A stretch of DNA of 64,000 bases. Origin: Paralvinella palmiformis (Eukaryota; Annelida; Polychaeta; Terebellida; Alvinellidae). How positions within the stretch are numbered: position 1 is the first letter of the stretch; each line of letters starts with the position of its first letter. This document shows, piece by piece, positions 44,301 to 54,819 of the stretch. The DNA lies in assembly GCA_025642065.1 (NCBI GenBank), contig JAODUP010000943.1, positions 70,001 to 134,000 of the forward strand, in the 5' to 3' direction. The notes under the pieces were generated by a model, which saw nothing but the letters and a program-made list of their open reading frames with translations, did no database searches and had not been told where the DNA came from. A program made the position numbers and the translations under genes.

Positions 44301-45004
44301 GGTGGAGACCGTGCTGCGACATTGTAAGTCATAAACTACCTAATGTCAAACTCGTAACCGAGCCGTGTGCCCGCCATCGTTATGAAACAAATCGGACGAT
44401 CCATTATCACATCCGGGCTTATAGTGAACCACGTGTCCAGCTATGACATCATTCATATAGGTCTTACCTTTGTCGCAACAAATTCTCTGTTTTAGAATAT
44501 TTATTTTGGTAAACCACTCCCCAGCCTCCTGATCTGAAAACAACAACAACAATAACAGCAACAACAACAACAACTAACGTCTCACCGTCATCATTAAGAC
44601 TATCGCTACTACTACTACTACTGCTACAGCTGCTACAACACCTACTACTACTGCTACTACTACTACCACTACTACTACGAGACTACTACTACTACTACTA
44701 TTACCACTAGACTATACTATTACTATTATTATTACTACCACTACTAGTATTACTACTATTATTACAAACACTATTACTACTGTTTCTACTACCACCACTA
44801 GACTACTATTACTACCACTAGACTACTACTACCGCTACCATCGCTGCCACTTCTATTACTAGAGTAATCTGGACAAGTTTGGAACATTTAACACCGCATA
44901 AGGATGTCACACCATTACAAACTGACACAACCTGACACAACCTGACACTAAGCGTCAATAGAAACAAAGCACAAACCAGAAATGTCCTAAATTAGATATC
45001 AAAG

Positions 45005-45036
<32 letters not shown>

Positions 45037-48000
45037 TGTGTATGTATATAAATATATGGTATATAACCACCTCATAAATAATTATTGACACGAAACAGAT
45101 AGTAGTAGCCACACTATGACAATAGGTCTGTTTGTGCAGGGTTTTTGATGGACGTATCTTCAAATGATGTACACACCCGTGTTCGAATCTCGGCGTGGGC
45201 ATATATGAAGGTTGTTTCATCTTTGACTTCGCTTCATTACCTTTGGAGGTCGTTAGGCCCATTTAGCCTACCCTGTGCACAAAAGTTGCCGTAAAACATC
45301 AATCATCATTTTCAAATGATGTACGCTAGCTAAATGACTGGGACAACGGATGCGAGTTGATTTAGATTGTACGGTGGGGAGCATCGCGTTATTGATCAGC
45401 CTAATATCTCCGATATACCACATTTCACTTTCAAACATGTTTCATCTGTGCATAGAGCAACTCATTCTAATTATTCCACAATAAACCCAATTCCTTTGCT
45501 CAAACCTAGCTACAAATTAATTAAATTGTCACCGTCATAATTCTAGCTAAATTCCAAGACAATAATAGATTTTAATTTTGACCATGCTTCGCCATATAAG
45601 TTTTTTTATAATTAAGTTACAGCGTCTTTACACAATAATAATACTATCCTATCCTATCTGATCTTATCCATCCTCTCCTGTCCTATCCTATCCTATAATA
45701 ATAATAATTATTATTATTACAAAACCAAAGAAAAACATACTATCAATGAGAACGAATAATGTGTTATCTGCTAATTAAATGCCTATATTGGTTTAGAACC
45801 TTCACAAGGAGAACTTTGTTACTTCCAATATGGGCGCCTCCGTGCTCTAATCGGTAGCGCGTTGGATCACATATCACTACCACCTGAGTTCGAATCTCGG
45901 TGTGGGCATTTTCAGATTCATGTTAGTTAAGTTGTTAATATCTGGTCTGAGGGTGGCCGCCACAAAAGGCATATATGTCACATTCTATTAAATACTATAT
46001 GACCGGAAGTTGAAGATTGTTTGTGGGCATAAACCATTCAGGCAGTGAGTGAGTGCTGATGATGATGATTGATGTTTTACGGCCACTTTTGTGTACATGG
46101 TAAGCTAAATGGGCCAAGCGACCTCCAAAGATAATGAAGCGAAGTCAACGATGACACACCTTTCAGATATGCCCAAGTCCAGATATGAACTCAGGTGGTA
46201 GTGATCTGTGGTCCAACGCGCTACCAATTAGACTACGGAGGCGCCCCTCGGGTAGTGAATAACTCAAGGTATACAGATAAGTTGCGTGTGCACTAAGACA
46301 TAAGATAAGACATTGGCACAGATAATACAACCTTCGAAAGATTCATCAGGATGCCGACTTATTAACAACGGTTTTTAATGCTGAAACATGTAATGTCTGT
46401 CTTCCAAGGACAGTCGTCGGCTTGCCTGGGCCAAAGAAGCAAATACGGTACGAACTAGTATATATCTTGGAAGCAATGGTACTTGTTAAATGATCGTTGC
46501 TTCCTAGGCCTCCCACGACTAAATCGGACGCCAGTTGGGGGTCAGTAGAATGAGATTTAGAAATTAATTGCCATACGTTGATGCCAAATCAAAAGTTGTG
46601 CCGACATCGACTTAAATACTCGCTATTTCTTCTATTGTTTACTGTTATCGTCTGCTCGAGTGGAATCTCGCGCGATTGCGCCATTTTCTGTGTGACCTCA
46701 TTGGGTCAAACGACGCCCGCGGAACTCGGAATTCGTTTGTAAATAATGATGGCGGCAACGATTTACTGGGATATTTAATCGGGAATAAAACCCACATCAA
46801 ATCTACGTATAGCTGTTATCATTGCATGACCTGAAAGAAAAGTAGACCGAGCAATCAATGGTGTTTGATTGGGCCGCCATGACCAAACAGCGCCGACTTC
46901 CGGCAGAGGCAAAAAGCAACGTAGAAGCGGCTGCGCTTCGAGGTTTGAACCGACGAATACGGACATTTATTGTGATGTGTGTATTATAATGTTGTGTGTG
47001 CAGAGAATCTCTATTACTCTTCTCCTATTATATGCCATGAAATATGTAAATATCGTTTTATGCAAGTCCGTAGATCTAGTTTAGTTGCGATCAAAAGCCA
47101 GAGACATGCCGGGGGCTGTCGAATAGGCTAAATATAATAATAATAATAGTTAAGCTTAATTTCCAGCAAAAAACGCTTTAACAGCTATTTTAAATGTGTT
47201 CCTTATACTTACCGATGAAAAGATATTCCGTTTGTATTACTTTTACTCCAGCGGCTTATGCAACCAACGACACAACAAGAATTCACCATGTTTATAAATC
47301 TGATTTTGCAGTCTGAGTTCCTTTTCGACACGACCTGAAGTTGGGACCTTTTTGCCATCAAATCGTCGGCTGTGTTCAGTCTAGTTTTCTTTCAGGTCAA
47401 TGGCTGTTATTAAGATGACGAGAACGTTGATGAATTGAGCGATAAGAAAAGAACGGAAAGTAAACAAGCACAGTCGAGGGCGGCCCGAGTTCAGATCATT
47501 TTGTAAACAAACACACATAGAGGTCACAATAACCGTACTGTTTAGTGCAGATAAGGCACATTGTTACATTTATTTTAGATTTAAGCGTTACATTATATGG
47601 TCATTCGATTTAGAAAATAACATATCAAGCGCTCGTGGAAACATTTCTAAAGCATCGAAAAAGTCCTGATCAGGATTCGAATCCAGAAAGTAGCGCGAGT
47701 TTATTTCTACCTTCCATTCCAGTGACGTTCTGAATCAGATCATCACAAGAACGAGACACAATTTCGACACTTCAAAAATCTTCAGAATTACTCCGAAATA
47801 TGTAAAGTAATATACTTTTAAGCGGAAAATGCTTACAAAAGACACTGATTTTAATTTATGTGGACCATGAGCTTTCTATATATGTGCGTGGTTGGTTCAG
47901 GAATCGAAACAAAACTTCCTAATCATCTTCTGCAAGCTGACTGGTTGTTATTTTTCCCTAAAACTACACGGTTATACTTAATCCCAGCATGCTTTACGCT

Positions 48001-48793
48001 TCGCTGAGAGTTCAGTGACAGAATCGGAAATGTGGGGCAATTCAGTAACAATCAGCGGGACTCGACGTGACAAGGTTGGATTCATCCGATATATTTATTC
48101 ATCCCTCAAGCGCTTAATTAATCAAGCATGTCATTAGCCAACAAACTCTAGACCTCGTCAAGAAAAAATTTAAAACAAAACGACGACCAGATGTTGATGA
48201 TTGGTGTTTTGCGGCCACTTTTGTGCGCAAGGCAGGCTAAATGGGTCGAGCGAATGACGTCCAAAGGCAATGAAGCGAAGTCGAAGATGACACACCCTTC
48301 ATATATGCCCACGCCGAGATTCGAACTCAGGTGGTAGTGATCCGTGGTCCAACGGGCTACCAACTAGGCCACGGAGGTGCCTGGAAACGACGACCAGAAA
48401 AAACCACACAAGTTTCAACAGATTTATATTCGCCAAGCGATGATACACTTCTAATCTAATCCGATGACGTAATCTGATACGCTAACCGAAAAATCGCGAT
48501 ATGAATTGAGACAAGGGCGCCTCTAATGGTTACAAAAATAATATGAATAACCTATGTTTAGAAAGACGAGTACACTTTTAAGATTGAAGAGAAATACTAC
48601 CTGACTCGGTCGCAAAGTGTTTCTTATTCCCTCCATGAAGCGAGATTACAAATATGTTATTGTCTTTCGTAACGGTTTTCACTTTATACAGAAATATCTC
48701 GCGACTCTCACGGTGACCATTTCTGTCGTATTTCAGTCGGTGCTGCCATTTGCAGGAACCTTCTAGTAACTTGACATCTGTCTCCTTCCATGT
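41207..48793 (-). CDS. DOK/IRS-type adaptor: PH (partial) and PTB domains (gene span, 5' end missing)
   Basis: Four minus-strand exons (48601-48793, 44468-44533, 44063-44243, 41207-41375) join in exact phase with consensus splice sites and end at a TAG stop. The product carries the C-terminal part of a PH domain, a complete IRS-type phosphotyrosine-binding domain and a tail of about 25 residues. DOK and IRS proteins are cytoplasmic membrane-recruited adaptors: PH binds phosphoinositides and PTB binds NPxY-type phosphotyrosine sites on receptors. The short tail is closer to DOK4/5/6-type layout than to DOK1-3, which have long tyrosine-rich tails. A 5' exon or exons with the PH start were not found in 48.8-64 kb. 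Confidence 0.85.
41631..41795 (+). repeat. SINE-B copy (different tRNA-derived family)
   Basis: A head resembling a tRNA gene (CCTGTGGCCTAGTGGGCTAG, GGTTCGAATCCCGGG) is followed by 'tctcctcaccgaatatgcca' and 'tcagaattagtcctcg'. The tail matches the minus copy at about 51480-51683. The anticodon-arm region does not fold well enough to call a functional tRNA. Confidence 0.75.
42245..42450 (+). repeat. Dispersed repeat D
   Basis: It starts with (AAT)n and 'tctattgcgccaatatcctc', then 'caggggttgggcaaactcat', 'caacaaatgatcagatggag' and 'ctaagtgagtctgaaaaggt'. The same order is found on the minus strand at about 61690-61910. In one frame it keeps GLGKLIVQIQCKL and QMIRWSGNLHGLSESEKV, so it may derive from a transposon coding region. 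Confidence 0.75.
42549..42875 (-). repeat. SINE-C copy
   Basis: The plus strand reads 'ggggagaatccccaggatgt', 'gagggtggtcactgccagag', 'acgatgttgtgagccgagaa' and ends in a tRNA-like head 'ccgctagaccaccggatc'. It is the reverse orientation of the copies at 34.4 and 57.0 kb. Confidence 0.88.
43040..43840 (+). pseudogene. CR1/L2-type LINE 3' end relic
   Basis: The C-terminal RT region is recognisable: SVRNLGLILYNTLGMEKQV, LVQALIISRLDYGNALLYNT, RLQRVQNCAA, then HITPVLFQLQWLPVRF, YKILFLTFKVLNGTAPVYLS and LWNELPNHI. The order 'SRLDYCN..LY..', 'LQRVQN.AAR', 'ITP.L..LHWLPV..RI.YKI', 'G.APSYL' is diagnostic for the CR1/L2 group. Several stops and shifts interrupt it. The 3' UTR ends with an 'aagcgccttagagcaatttt' and 'ggcgctatataaaata' pair plus (ATT)n, as in L2-like elements. 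Confidence 0.88.
44063..44243 (-). CDS. DOK-like exon: PTB core
   Basis: Acceptor ccatatttcag|AAGTGT and donor GGACG|gtaagt, 181 bases. It encodes (E)VFPVTLAKHTALDIEAGLL, YVSHHSIIVTDP, LKLKLTSVRRYAVHGNSFIF and ESGR. 'F.VT', then 'L..RRYG....F.FE.GR', is the diagnostic core of IRS-type PTB domains; the paired Arg of RRY and the FE.GR segment line the phosphotyrosine site. Confidence 0.92.
44468..44533 (-). CDS. DOK-like exon: PH C-terminal helix and linker
   Basis: 66 bases, acceptor ttgttttcag|ATCAGG, donor GACAAAG|gtaaga. The first two bases complete the split codon from the previous exon, giving DQEAGEWFTKINILKQRI and CCDK. The E..EWF..I pattern is the closing PH-domain helix with its conserved tryptophan. 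It joins straight into the PTB domain, as in DOK proteins. Confidence 0.88.
44590..44850. repeat. Degenerate (ACT)n trinucleotide region
   Basis: CTA/CTG triplets with ATT and ACC variants. It lies upstream of the DOK-like exon at 44468-44533, inside the intron. Confidence 0.85.
45005..45036. repeat. (TA)n microsatellite
   Basis: Short TA run followed by GTGTGTATG. Confidence 0.9.
45172..45312 (+). repeat. SINE-A copy, 5' truncated
   Basis: It starts within the B-box (CGTGTTCGAATCTCGGCGTG) and then follows the family consensus closely ('gaaggttgtttcatctttga', 'tgccgtaaaacatcaatcat'). Confidence 0.88.
45832..45912 (+). repeat. SINE-A head only
   Basis: GGGCGCCTCCGTGCTCTAAT to TCTCGGTGTGGGCAT, covering only the tRNA-like part. 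The family body is absent. Confidence 0.8.
46056..46248 (-). repeat. SINE-A copy
   Basis: (ATG)n tail, 'gttttacggccacttttgtg', 'gaagcgaagtcaacgatgac', 'gtggtccaacgcgctaccaa' and 'ctacggaggcgcc'. It is close to consensus and faces the head fragment at 45832. Confidence 0.9.
47213..47289 (-). CDS. THAP zinc-finger start exon, nested in the DOK-like intron
   Basis: Minus strand ATG (47289-47287) in the context aacATGG opens a frame MVNSCCVVGCISRWSKSNTN followed by GISFHR and a consensus donor (CATCG|gtaagt). 'M...C...GC..R.....G.SFHRFP' is the N-terminus of the THAP DNA-binding finger (C2CH), used by host regulators and by P-element-like transposons. The rest of the finger (W.....R....P..t..vCS.HF) should be in a following exon. 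A weak candidate (MITAIRRFDVG near 46770-46810) lies downstream, but its phase does not fit. It may be part of a transposon. Confidence 0.55.
48193..48381 (-). repeat. SINE-A copy with target-site duplication
   Basis: Close to consensus, minus orientation. AAACGACGACCAGA occurs on both sides (48178-48191 and 48385-48398), a 14-base target duplication typical of LINE-mobilised SINEs. It sits in an intron or upstream region of the DOK-like gene. Confidence 0.92.
48601..48793 (-). CDS. DOK-like exon: PH middle strands
   Basis: 193 bases, acceptor atatttatag|ACATGG, donor GAGTCAG|gtagta. The frame is phase 0 at the start and leaves one base at the end. It encodes TWKETDVKLLEGSCKWQHRL, then REIFLYKVKTVTKDNNIFVI and SLHGGNKKHFATES. 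'I.L..V..V.......F.I....G....F.t.s' is typical PH strands 4-7 leading to the helix in the next exon. The residues before this, with the PH N-terminus, must lie in an exon further upstream. Confidence 0.8.
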
Positions 48794-48829
48794 CTATAAA
48801 TATAGAATAACTGAACGAAGTATAATATA

Positions 48830-49520
48830 AAACATACCGATGAACACATACTACCTTTCACATACCACAGTATATATGGCACATAATACACAACATGTCA
48901 CACACATCCTGATACATGTCACACACTGTACTAGCAATTACATGCTGCACTCACAGTCACACACTGCATTAACATAAACGGTCGCATACTACATTAACAG
49001 TCTCACAATACACCACGAGTCGCATACTGAACTAACAGTCACAAACTATGCTAACAATCACATACTGTCTAACGGTCACGTACTTTTCTGCCAGCCAGAG
49101 ATTCCAGTAACACTCACAGTCTAAAATAATAGTCACATACTACATTAACAGTCACAGGCTACACTAACAGTCACATACTACACTAACAGGTCACATGCCG
49201 TAATAACAGTGACACACTATGCAAACAATCATATACTACACTAACACTCATAAAGTGCACTACAATTCACATACTACACTAACATTCACAAACTACATTA
49301 ACAGTGTCACATATTACACAAACAGTCACGGACTACACTGACATTTACAAACTACATTAATAGTCACATACTACGCTGACAGCCACATACTACGCTGACA
49401 GTCACATACTACGCTGACAGTCACATACTACATTGACAGTCACAAACTACACTGACAGTGACAAGCTACACAAACGGTCACGGACTACACAGACAGTTAC
49501 AAGTTACACAAACAGTCACA
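48830..49520 (+). repeat. Degenerate 18-21 base minisatellite (cagtcacatactacactaa)
   Basis: More than 30 imperfect copies of 'acagtcacatactacactaa' with indels. It ends in the region where the LINE relic at 49.5 kb begins. Confidence 0.85.
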
Positions 49521-51100
49521 TACTCAAAACAACACAGCACCTTCCATATAGGCAAAGAAAACATCAAAATAGTTAGTCAGTATAAATACTTAGGCGTCAT
49601 CATAGACAACCGCCTTAATTTGATCAAACAAGCACTTTAAACAAAACTAAAAATCTACTCTCGATCCAACAAAATAAAATCACTTCAAATGTTAAAGCAG
49701 GAATAAACACAAGAAAATCTGATTAATCTTTATAAAGCCCTAATTCAATCCATACTACTCTATTCTACCTACTTGGATCTAAAACAGCAATTACACACTT
49801 AGATATAGCACAAAGAACTGCACTTAAATATATCTTCGGACTCCCCCCTATTGCCCGCTCGCCTTCACCAGTAGAGAAGGCGCCCCCCCCCCTCCCTATT
49901 GTTCAACTCATAAGAGGAGACACAGCTAAATACATATTAAGAACCGCCACAAAACCAGATCCAGTTCAAATCGCTTCTAAAGTACAACAAAGACTCAAGA
50001 GTACACATAAAAAGAAGCTGGGCCATGAAAGCAGCTGATATATTCAGAGAGACACAGGAATTCCAGCTATCCACCTTCCAGATGCCAAGGAAACTGCTCC
50101 GTGGCGCGACCGCCCATTGACAATCATACTTGAAAACAAAACACCAAAAACCCAAGACCCCCAGGGTCACTGAGGCTTCGGGCAGGATCTATTCCCTAAA
50201 CAGACACCAGGCAGCAATAAACATCCACACAGATGCCAGTGTCCACCACGATGGAAAATCTGCCTGGGCCTGTTTTGGGGAAGGGGTACGCCGAAATCCT
50301 TGTGGAAGACTCCCCGACCATACACCAGTCACTCTTGTAGAACTACACGCCATACATGCCGCCGTCGCATGGCGGGAGGCACAGGACAGACAAGAAGACA
50401 CAATCATACTCAGACTCGATGGCAGCCATCAAAATCCTCGCACAAACAAAAACACGAACATATCCAGAAATCACAACTAAAATTATTGACTCCGCCTTTG
50501 CACTAGGCCAACGCGACAGCCCAACTACTCTACACTGGGTTCCGAGCCACACATAAATATTGAGAGTAACGAACGGGCTGTTACCCTGGCCAACGAAGGC
50601 ACCAATCTAACCAATATTCTACATGCAGAACAAACACCAGGTGCATACAAACACATAATAACAGAATTTCTACAAACACAAATAAGACCAAATTCAGATT
50701 AAACTAAATTACAATAAAACCTTTGTTCCCGGCCTTCAACTCATAAATAATAGATCAGCAGACAATCAAATACGCCGCGTCCGCTGCTGGGTGCACACAC
50801 AAATATGTATCGGCCCTAACAAGAAACCACGTTTTCTACATTGTAATAACAATTTCACCCCCCCCCCCCGCCATCACTACCTAAACAACTGTCCCGCTTT
50901 CCGAGCCTGCCGACAACCTCTTCTATAACTACTAACACCTGCACACCATAACCTAACAGACCCAGAAAAAGCAGCCTTCATAATACGCAAAGTCACAGCC
51001 ACGCCACACATAATACTCCCCTTACTGAAAAAAGACCCATACACCTTCCAAAAAGTACAAAAAACAGTAAATCTTTTGTATAAGTTCGCGACCGGAACTT
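49510..51100 (+). pseudogene. I-type LINE relic with RNase H
   Basis: The RT thumb region appears as IVSQYKYLGVIIDNRLN (about 49570-49625) and LDIAQRTALKYIFGLPP (about 49800-49850). The RNase H domain follows with INIHTDASVHHDGKSAWACF (first Asp), TLVELHAIHAAVAWRE (Glu), SDSMAAIKIL (Asp, next frame) and TTLHWVPSHT. The C-terminal part has a cysteine-containing stretch near 50.8-50.9 kb and DPEKAAFIIRKVTA. Stops and shifts abound. It is related to, but not the same copy as, the relic at 28.6-30.3 kb. Confidence 0.85.
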
Positions 51101-51127
51101 TACGAATCTATTTTCAGGCACATACTT

Positions 51128-51395
51128 TCTACGGAGGACTCCACCATAGAGGCTGTGCTAATCGGGTGTAGGAAATAATGGCACTGGGAAAAATGGCAAC
51201 GGAAAAAATTGCACCGAAAAGGGGGCATCTGGAAAACTGCCTTTTTTCAAAATTTGCATAATGCTATTTCTTCCAGGTGCCATTTCTTCTAGGTGCCATT
51301 TTTTTCAGCTGCCATTTCTTCCGTACCCTGTGCTAAACACGCGACAGCCTGGGGATATTCCTCGAAATACTAGCAAAGAAGGCTTATTAGCCAAA
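51128..51395 (+). repeat. SINE-C fragment split by a MITE
   Basis: The SINE-C body blocks 'ccatagaggctgtgctaa' and 'acagcctggggatattcctc' are normally adjacent. Here they are separated by the element at 51162-51328. Confidence 0.8.
51162..51328. mobile_element. 167-base foldback MITE inserted in SINE-C
   Basis: GGGTGTAGGAAATAATGGCA at the left pairs imperfectly with the right end (reverse complement GGGTACGGAAGAAATGGCA). TGTGCTAA flanks both sides (51154-51161 and 51329-51336), an 8-base target duplication. The interior repeats 'aaaatggca' and 'aggtgccatttcttc' and is highly self-complementary. Confidence 0.8.
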
Positions 51396-51479
51396 ATTGA
51401 TCAAAATTGATAATAATAATAATAATAATAAGGGTCGAAATGGCAGTTATTTTACGTGGCTTAGTATGAAATTTACTGC

Positions 51480-51683
51480 TTCACCATCGGGACTAATTCT
51501 AAATAAATTTAGAATTTACAATAGATGGCATATTCGGTGTAGAAAATATTGCCAGTTGCTTGGTTAGATGGAAAAACTCCTCCTCCTATAGTCCCACGGT
51601 CGGGATTCGAACCCCCGACTTCCCGCCAAACATGACCACGAGTAAGAAAGTTCCACGCTCTTACCCACTAGGCCATAAAAACA
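51480..51683 (-). repeat. SINE-B copy
   Basis: On the minus strand a tRNA-like head (TGGCCTAGTGGGTAAGAGCG, GGGGGTTCGAATCCC) is followed by 'accgaatatgccatctattg' and 'tttagaattagtcccga', matching the copy at 41.6 kb. Confidence 0.78.
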
Positions 51684-52224
51684 TTAATTTATGTAATGTA
51701 ATTGTTTTAACAGGTTTATTAACACTGAGTGGTATTTAGTAGGCTAGTTACGACCACACAGGTGTTTACTGCGTATAATAACAATATTTACTGACCATAA
51801 CATATTTACGCCTTTTCTTGAGTTTCGCTGACAAAATAGGCGTTTCAGATGACATGGTCTTCTCTGTATGGAATAAAGGTAATAAAATCAGTACACGACG
51901 ATGCGCACAACATACTGTAGAACAACATGTGCAATAAAGCATACAACACGAAAAAGAAGCACAACAACAATAACGTTTATGGTCAACAAGAATTACACTA
52001 AAAATCATGTAAACGGTCGACAAGATGTAAAAGCCGATGTTTACAATCGAACAGATTGCAGAACAAAATAGGGTATAGATCTACAACAAGGTGTGCAATA
52101 TTAACGATTTCAAATGTAAACAGGATATACAACACAATAAGGTATACAACAAGGTGTGCAGTGTAAAATGATTTCAAATGTAAACAAGATATACAACTGG
52201 AATCGGTTTACATTACAATATGGT

Positions 52225-52320
52225 GTACAACGCAAGCATGTGTACAACACAACCATGTGTACAACACAACCATGTGTACAACACAACCACGTGTACAACA
52301 CAACAATGTGTAGTTGTGCA
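52225..52320 (+). repeat. 17-base minisatellite catgtgtacaacacaac
   Basis: Five near-perfect tandem units; looser versions of the same words extend from 52020 to 52340. Confidence 0.9.
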
Positions 52321-52899
52321 ATACAACAAGATGTACGACGCGATTAGGTTTTAAAGGTGACGGGAAAAGAATTTTACATTTCGAATTAAGTAGAATATAA
52401 CAAACAATTATTTTATTCCCTATCAGATACACTACCACACTCAAAATAATTATAACCACCAGCTATCATATTCCCATTAAAATTATCCAAAAATCCTTAA
52501 TTTTCGAACTTTCACGAGCCAAGTGTGTACTACATTCACAACGGGTTTGTGTGCGACGGAATACACAATTTTATATGTTTAATAAACACAATATGGAATA
52601 AAGACAATACGTAACACGGGCTAAACCAGGCCACGTGGAGTGTTTGGGGGGTCTTTGTTTGGCAAAGATGACTTCACATTCTGGATTCTCGATTAAAGTT
52701 TCGGCCATGTGAGAAAAAAATTAAATAAATTTCTGATTGAAATTGATTTTAATATATAACACTAATATTTGGACTAATTTGGGAAGCATTTTCCTGTGAC
52801 CTTTAATCAGTAATTAATTTACGCAAATGATTACGTTAGCCAATTTGTTAATTAGTTTTTTTATATTAATGTTGATTTCATCGAATTGATTAGAAGATT

Positions 52900-53085
52900 G
52901 TCAGAAGGCTGTAACGTGACACTCGAGTACACCACACATGTGAACCGTATAACACACACTAGAATACTGACGATTGGTTGTAACATGACACTCGGGTACA
53001 CGACACATGCATACCAAATAGCATATACTGACATACTGACTAATGGCTGTAACGTGACACTCGGGCATATTAACACAATGCCACG
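52900..53085 (+). repeat. Tandem repeat gctgtaacgtgacactcggg, about 65-base period
   Basis: Three copies of a unit containing 'ggctgtaacgtgacactcgg' then 'acacatg'. A diverged version recurs at 54040-54210 ('ggctgtagcgtgacattcgg'). Confidence 0.85.
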
Positions 53086-53687
53086 TTTTGTATAGGGAAC
53101 GATCACTTGCCTACAAGTTCAGACATACAACAAGAAATAATCAGACCGTAACAATTTTATGTTTATATACAACTTAGCTAACAATGATATTACATACAAA
53201 TTTGAAATGGATACAACTCTATCCCATTTGGATATGTCCCTCTTCGGTTTTATGTCCCTCTTTGGTGCACCAAATTTCCCCCAAGGCATACCGACATCCC
53301 TGTCTAACACGTGTGACGTCATACGTCGAATTTCTCTTTGGCGACGCTTCTTTTCTCCACGTGGACTTAAATTCAATAAAAGCAATTACAGTGATAACAA
53401 CATGACCAAACCTTGGATGAACTGACAAAGGATATTTACAAGAATATACATCCAGTGATAAAGAAACTTTGAGGCCTGCCTTTTAAGATTGAGTTGTACA
53501 TCGTCTTACAAAATAATACACAAATAACAATGTAACATTACTTACATAACACAGTCTTGCAAGCCTTCCTAATTGACCAGAAGAACCTTATTTCATTGTT
53601 CAATACAACATAGCATACAAATTTTAAACCTGTTATAAAAACACATCTTTTAAATCTCTTATAGAGTTTTACAGATATATTATTTGG

Positions 53688-53772
53688 GGTATTACTATAT
53701 TACATATTATTTGTACAGCGCCTTTGAATGGCTCCTGCTAAAAAGGGCGCTTTATTAAATATATATTATTAA
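53688..53772 (-). repeat. Dispersed repeat E, minus copy
   Basis: 'tacagcgcctttgaatggct' then 'aaagggcgctttattaaata', the reverse of the copy at 34960-35050. Confidence 0.75.
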
Positions 53773-54039
53773 TGTATGTGGCCGATCTCCTCCGCAAAAG
53801 CACGTGCTCCCCTTAGTCCACCCTCTGTACAACCACATATCTGTACAACTTGAACCCCTGCACTAAACAATGTCCAGAATACAATCTACCAGAGCACCCC
53901 CCCCCTCCATTGCTGTACACATATACTGTGAAAAAGCTAAACCCAACCCACAAAGTTCTAGCTGTGGTGTTCATCAGACTATGAACTTAACAATACTAAC
54001 CCCGGGCAATAACCGTACACATACAAGTTAACCATTATA

Positions 54040-54210
54040 AAACATACAAACACGAATTGTGACACACATGTCAACTATATAACAGATATTTACATATTGG
54101 CTAATGGCTGTAGCGTGACATTCGGGTACACGACACATGTCAACTATATAACACATATTTACATATTGATTAATGGCTGTAGCGTGAAATTCGGGTACAT
54201 GACACATGTC
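54040..54210 (+). repeat. Tandem repeat gctgtagcgtgacattcggg, about 70-base period
   Basis: Two to three copies of 'tttacatattgattaatggc', 'tgtagcgtgaaattcgggta' and 'catgacacatgtcaac'. Confidence 0.85.
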
Positions 54211-54540
54211 AACCATACTAATCACTCGGTTTGCTAAGCGTGTCTTTGGCGACGAGTGGCCGGAAGTGACGCGTGTGTACCCGTATGGCATTGGTTCCAT
54301 GCACGAAAAACATCTTCGCAATTTGCCAAACAGTACTTTAATACAATATTATCAGCGACGTGTCAAAATCTAGCTGCTGATTATCATTCTAGTGCCGTCA
54401 TCGGTAGGAAGGAAAAGCCAAAAACCAACATTCTCATCATCGTAAGTGGCTGTTGCAACAAAACTGGCTGATACAGTCGTACAACGCGCCGATGGTGGCT
54501 CGTGTGTTGCCCGTGTGCAGTTGTCAAGTGCTGATCACCG

Positions 54541-54722
54541 ACGATGATTGATGCTTTACGGCCACTTTTGTGCACATGGTAGGCTAAGTGGGCCGAGCGA
54601 CCTCCAACGGTAATGAAGCGAAGTCAAGGATGAAACACACTTCATATATGCCCACGCCGAGATTCGAACACGGGTGGTAGTGATATGTGGTGCAACACGC
54701 TACCGCTAGACCACAAGGCGTC
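54541..54722 (-). repeat. SINE-A copy
   Basis: It shows 'ctttacggccacttttgtgc', 'aatgaagcgaagtcaaggat', 'gagattcgaacacgggtggt' and 'gctagaccacaaggcgtcc'. Confidence 0.9.
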
Positions 54723-54819
54723 CTTGATAACCGACGAGCTCGGTCTGTTCTTATCGAAGCCCAAGATCGGGCTCAAAGATGAAGCTAGCCGTCTCAGTTA
54801 ACATTCCATATACATCAGT

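Larger units (their letters stand above)
51700..54540. other. Repeat-rich region without recognised gene
   Basis: Includes the 17-base minisatellite (52225-52320), a tandem unit of about 65 bases (52900-53075), repeat E (53688-53772) and a related tandem unit (54040-54210). An open frame at 54228-54373 (FAKRVFGDEWPEVTRVYPYG) looks protein-like, but I recognise no family and it stops soon. Confidence 0.6.

Noticed and set aside
46770..46810. Second THAP exon (MITAIRRFDVG)
   Set aside because: Resembles the W.TAIRR part of THAP fingers, but the splice phase does not match the start exon and the frame stops at once.
54228..54540. Protein-like frame FAKRVFGDEWPEVTRVYPYG
   Set aside because: Stops at 54373 and no family recognised; kept only as a note in the region entry.
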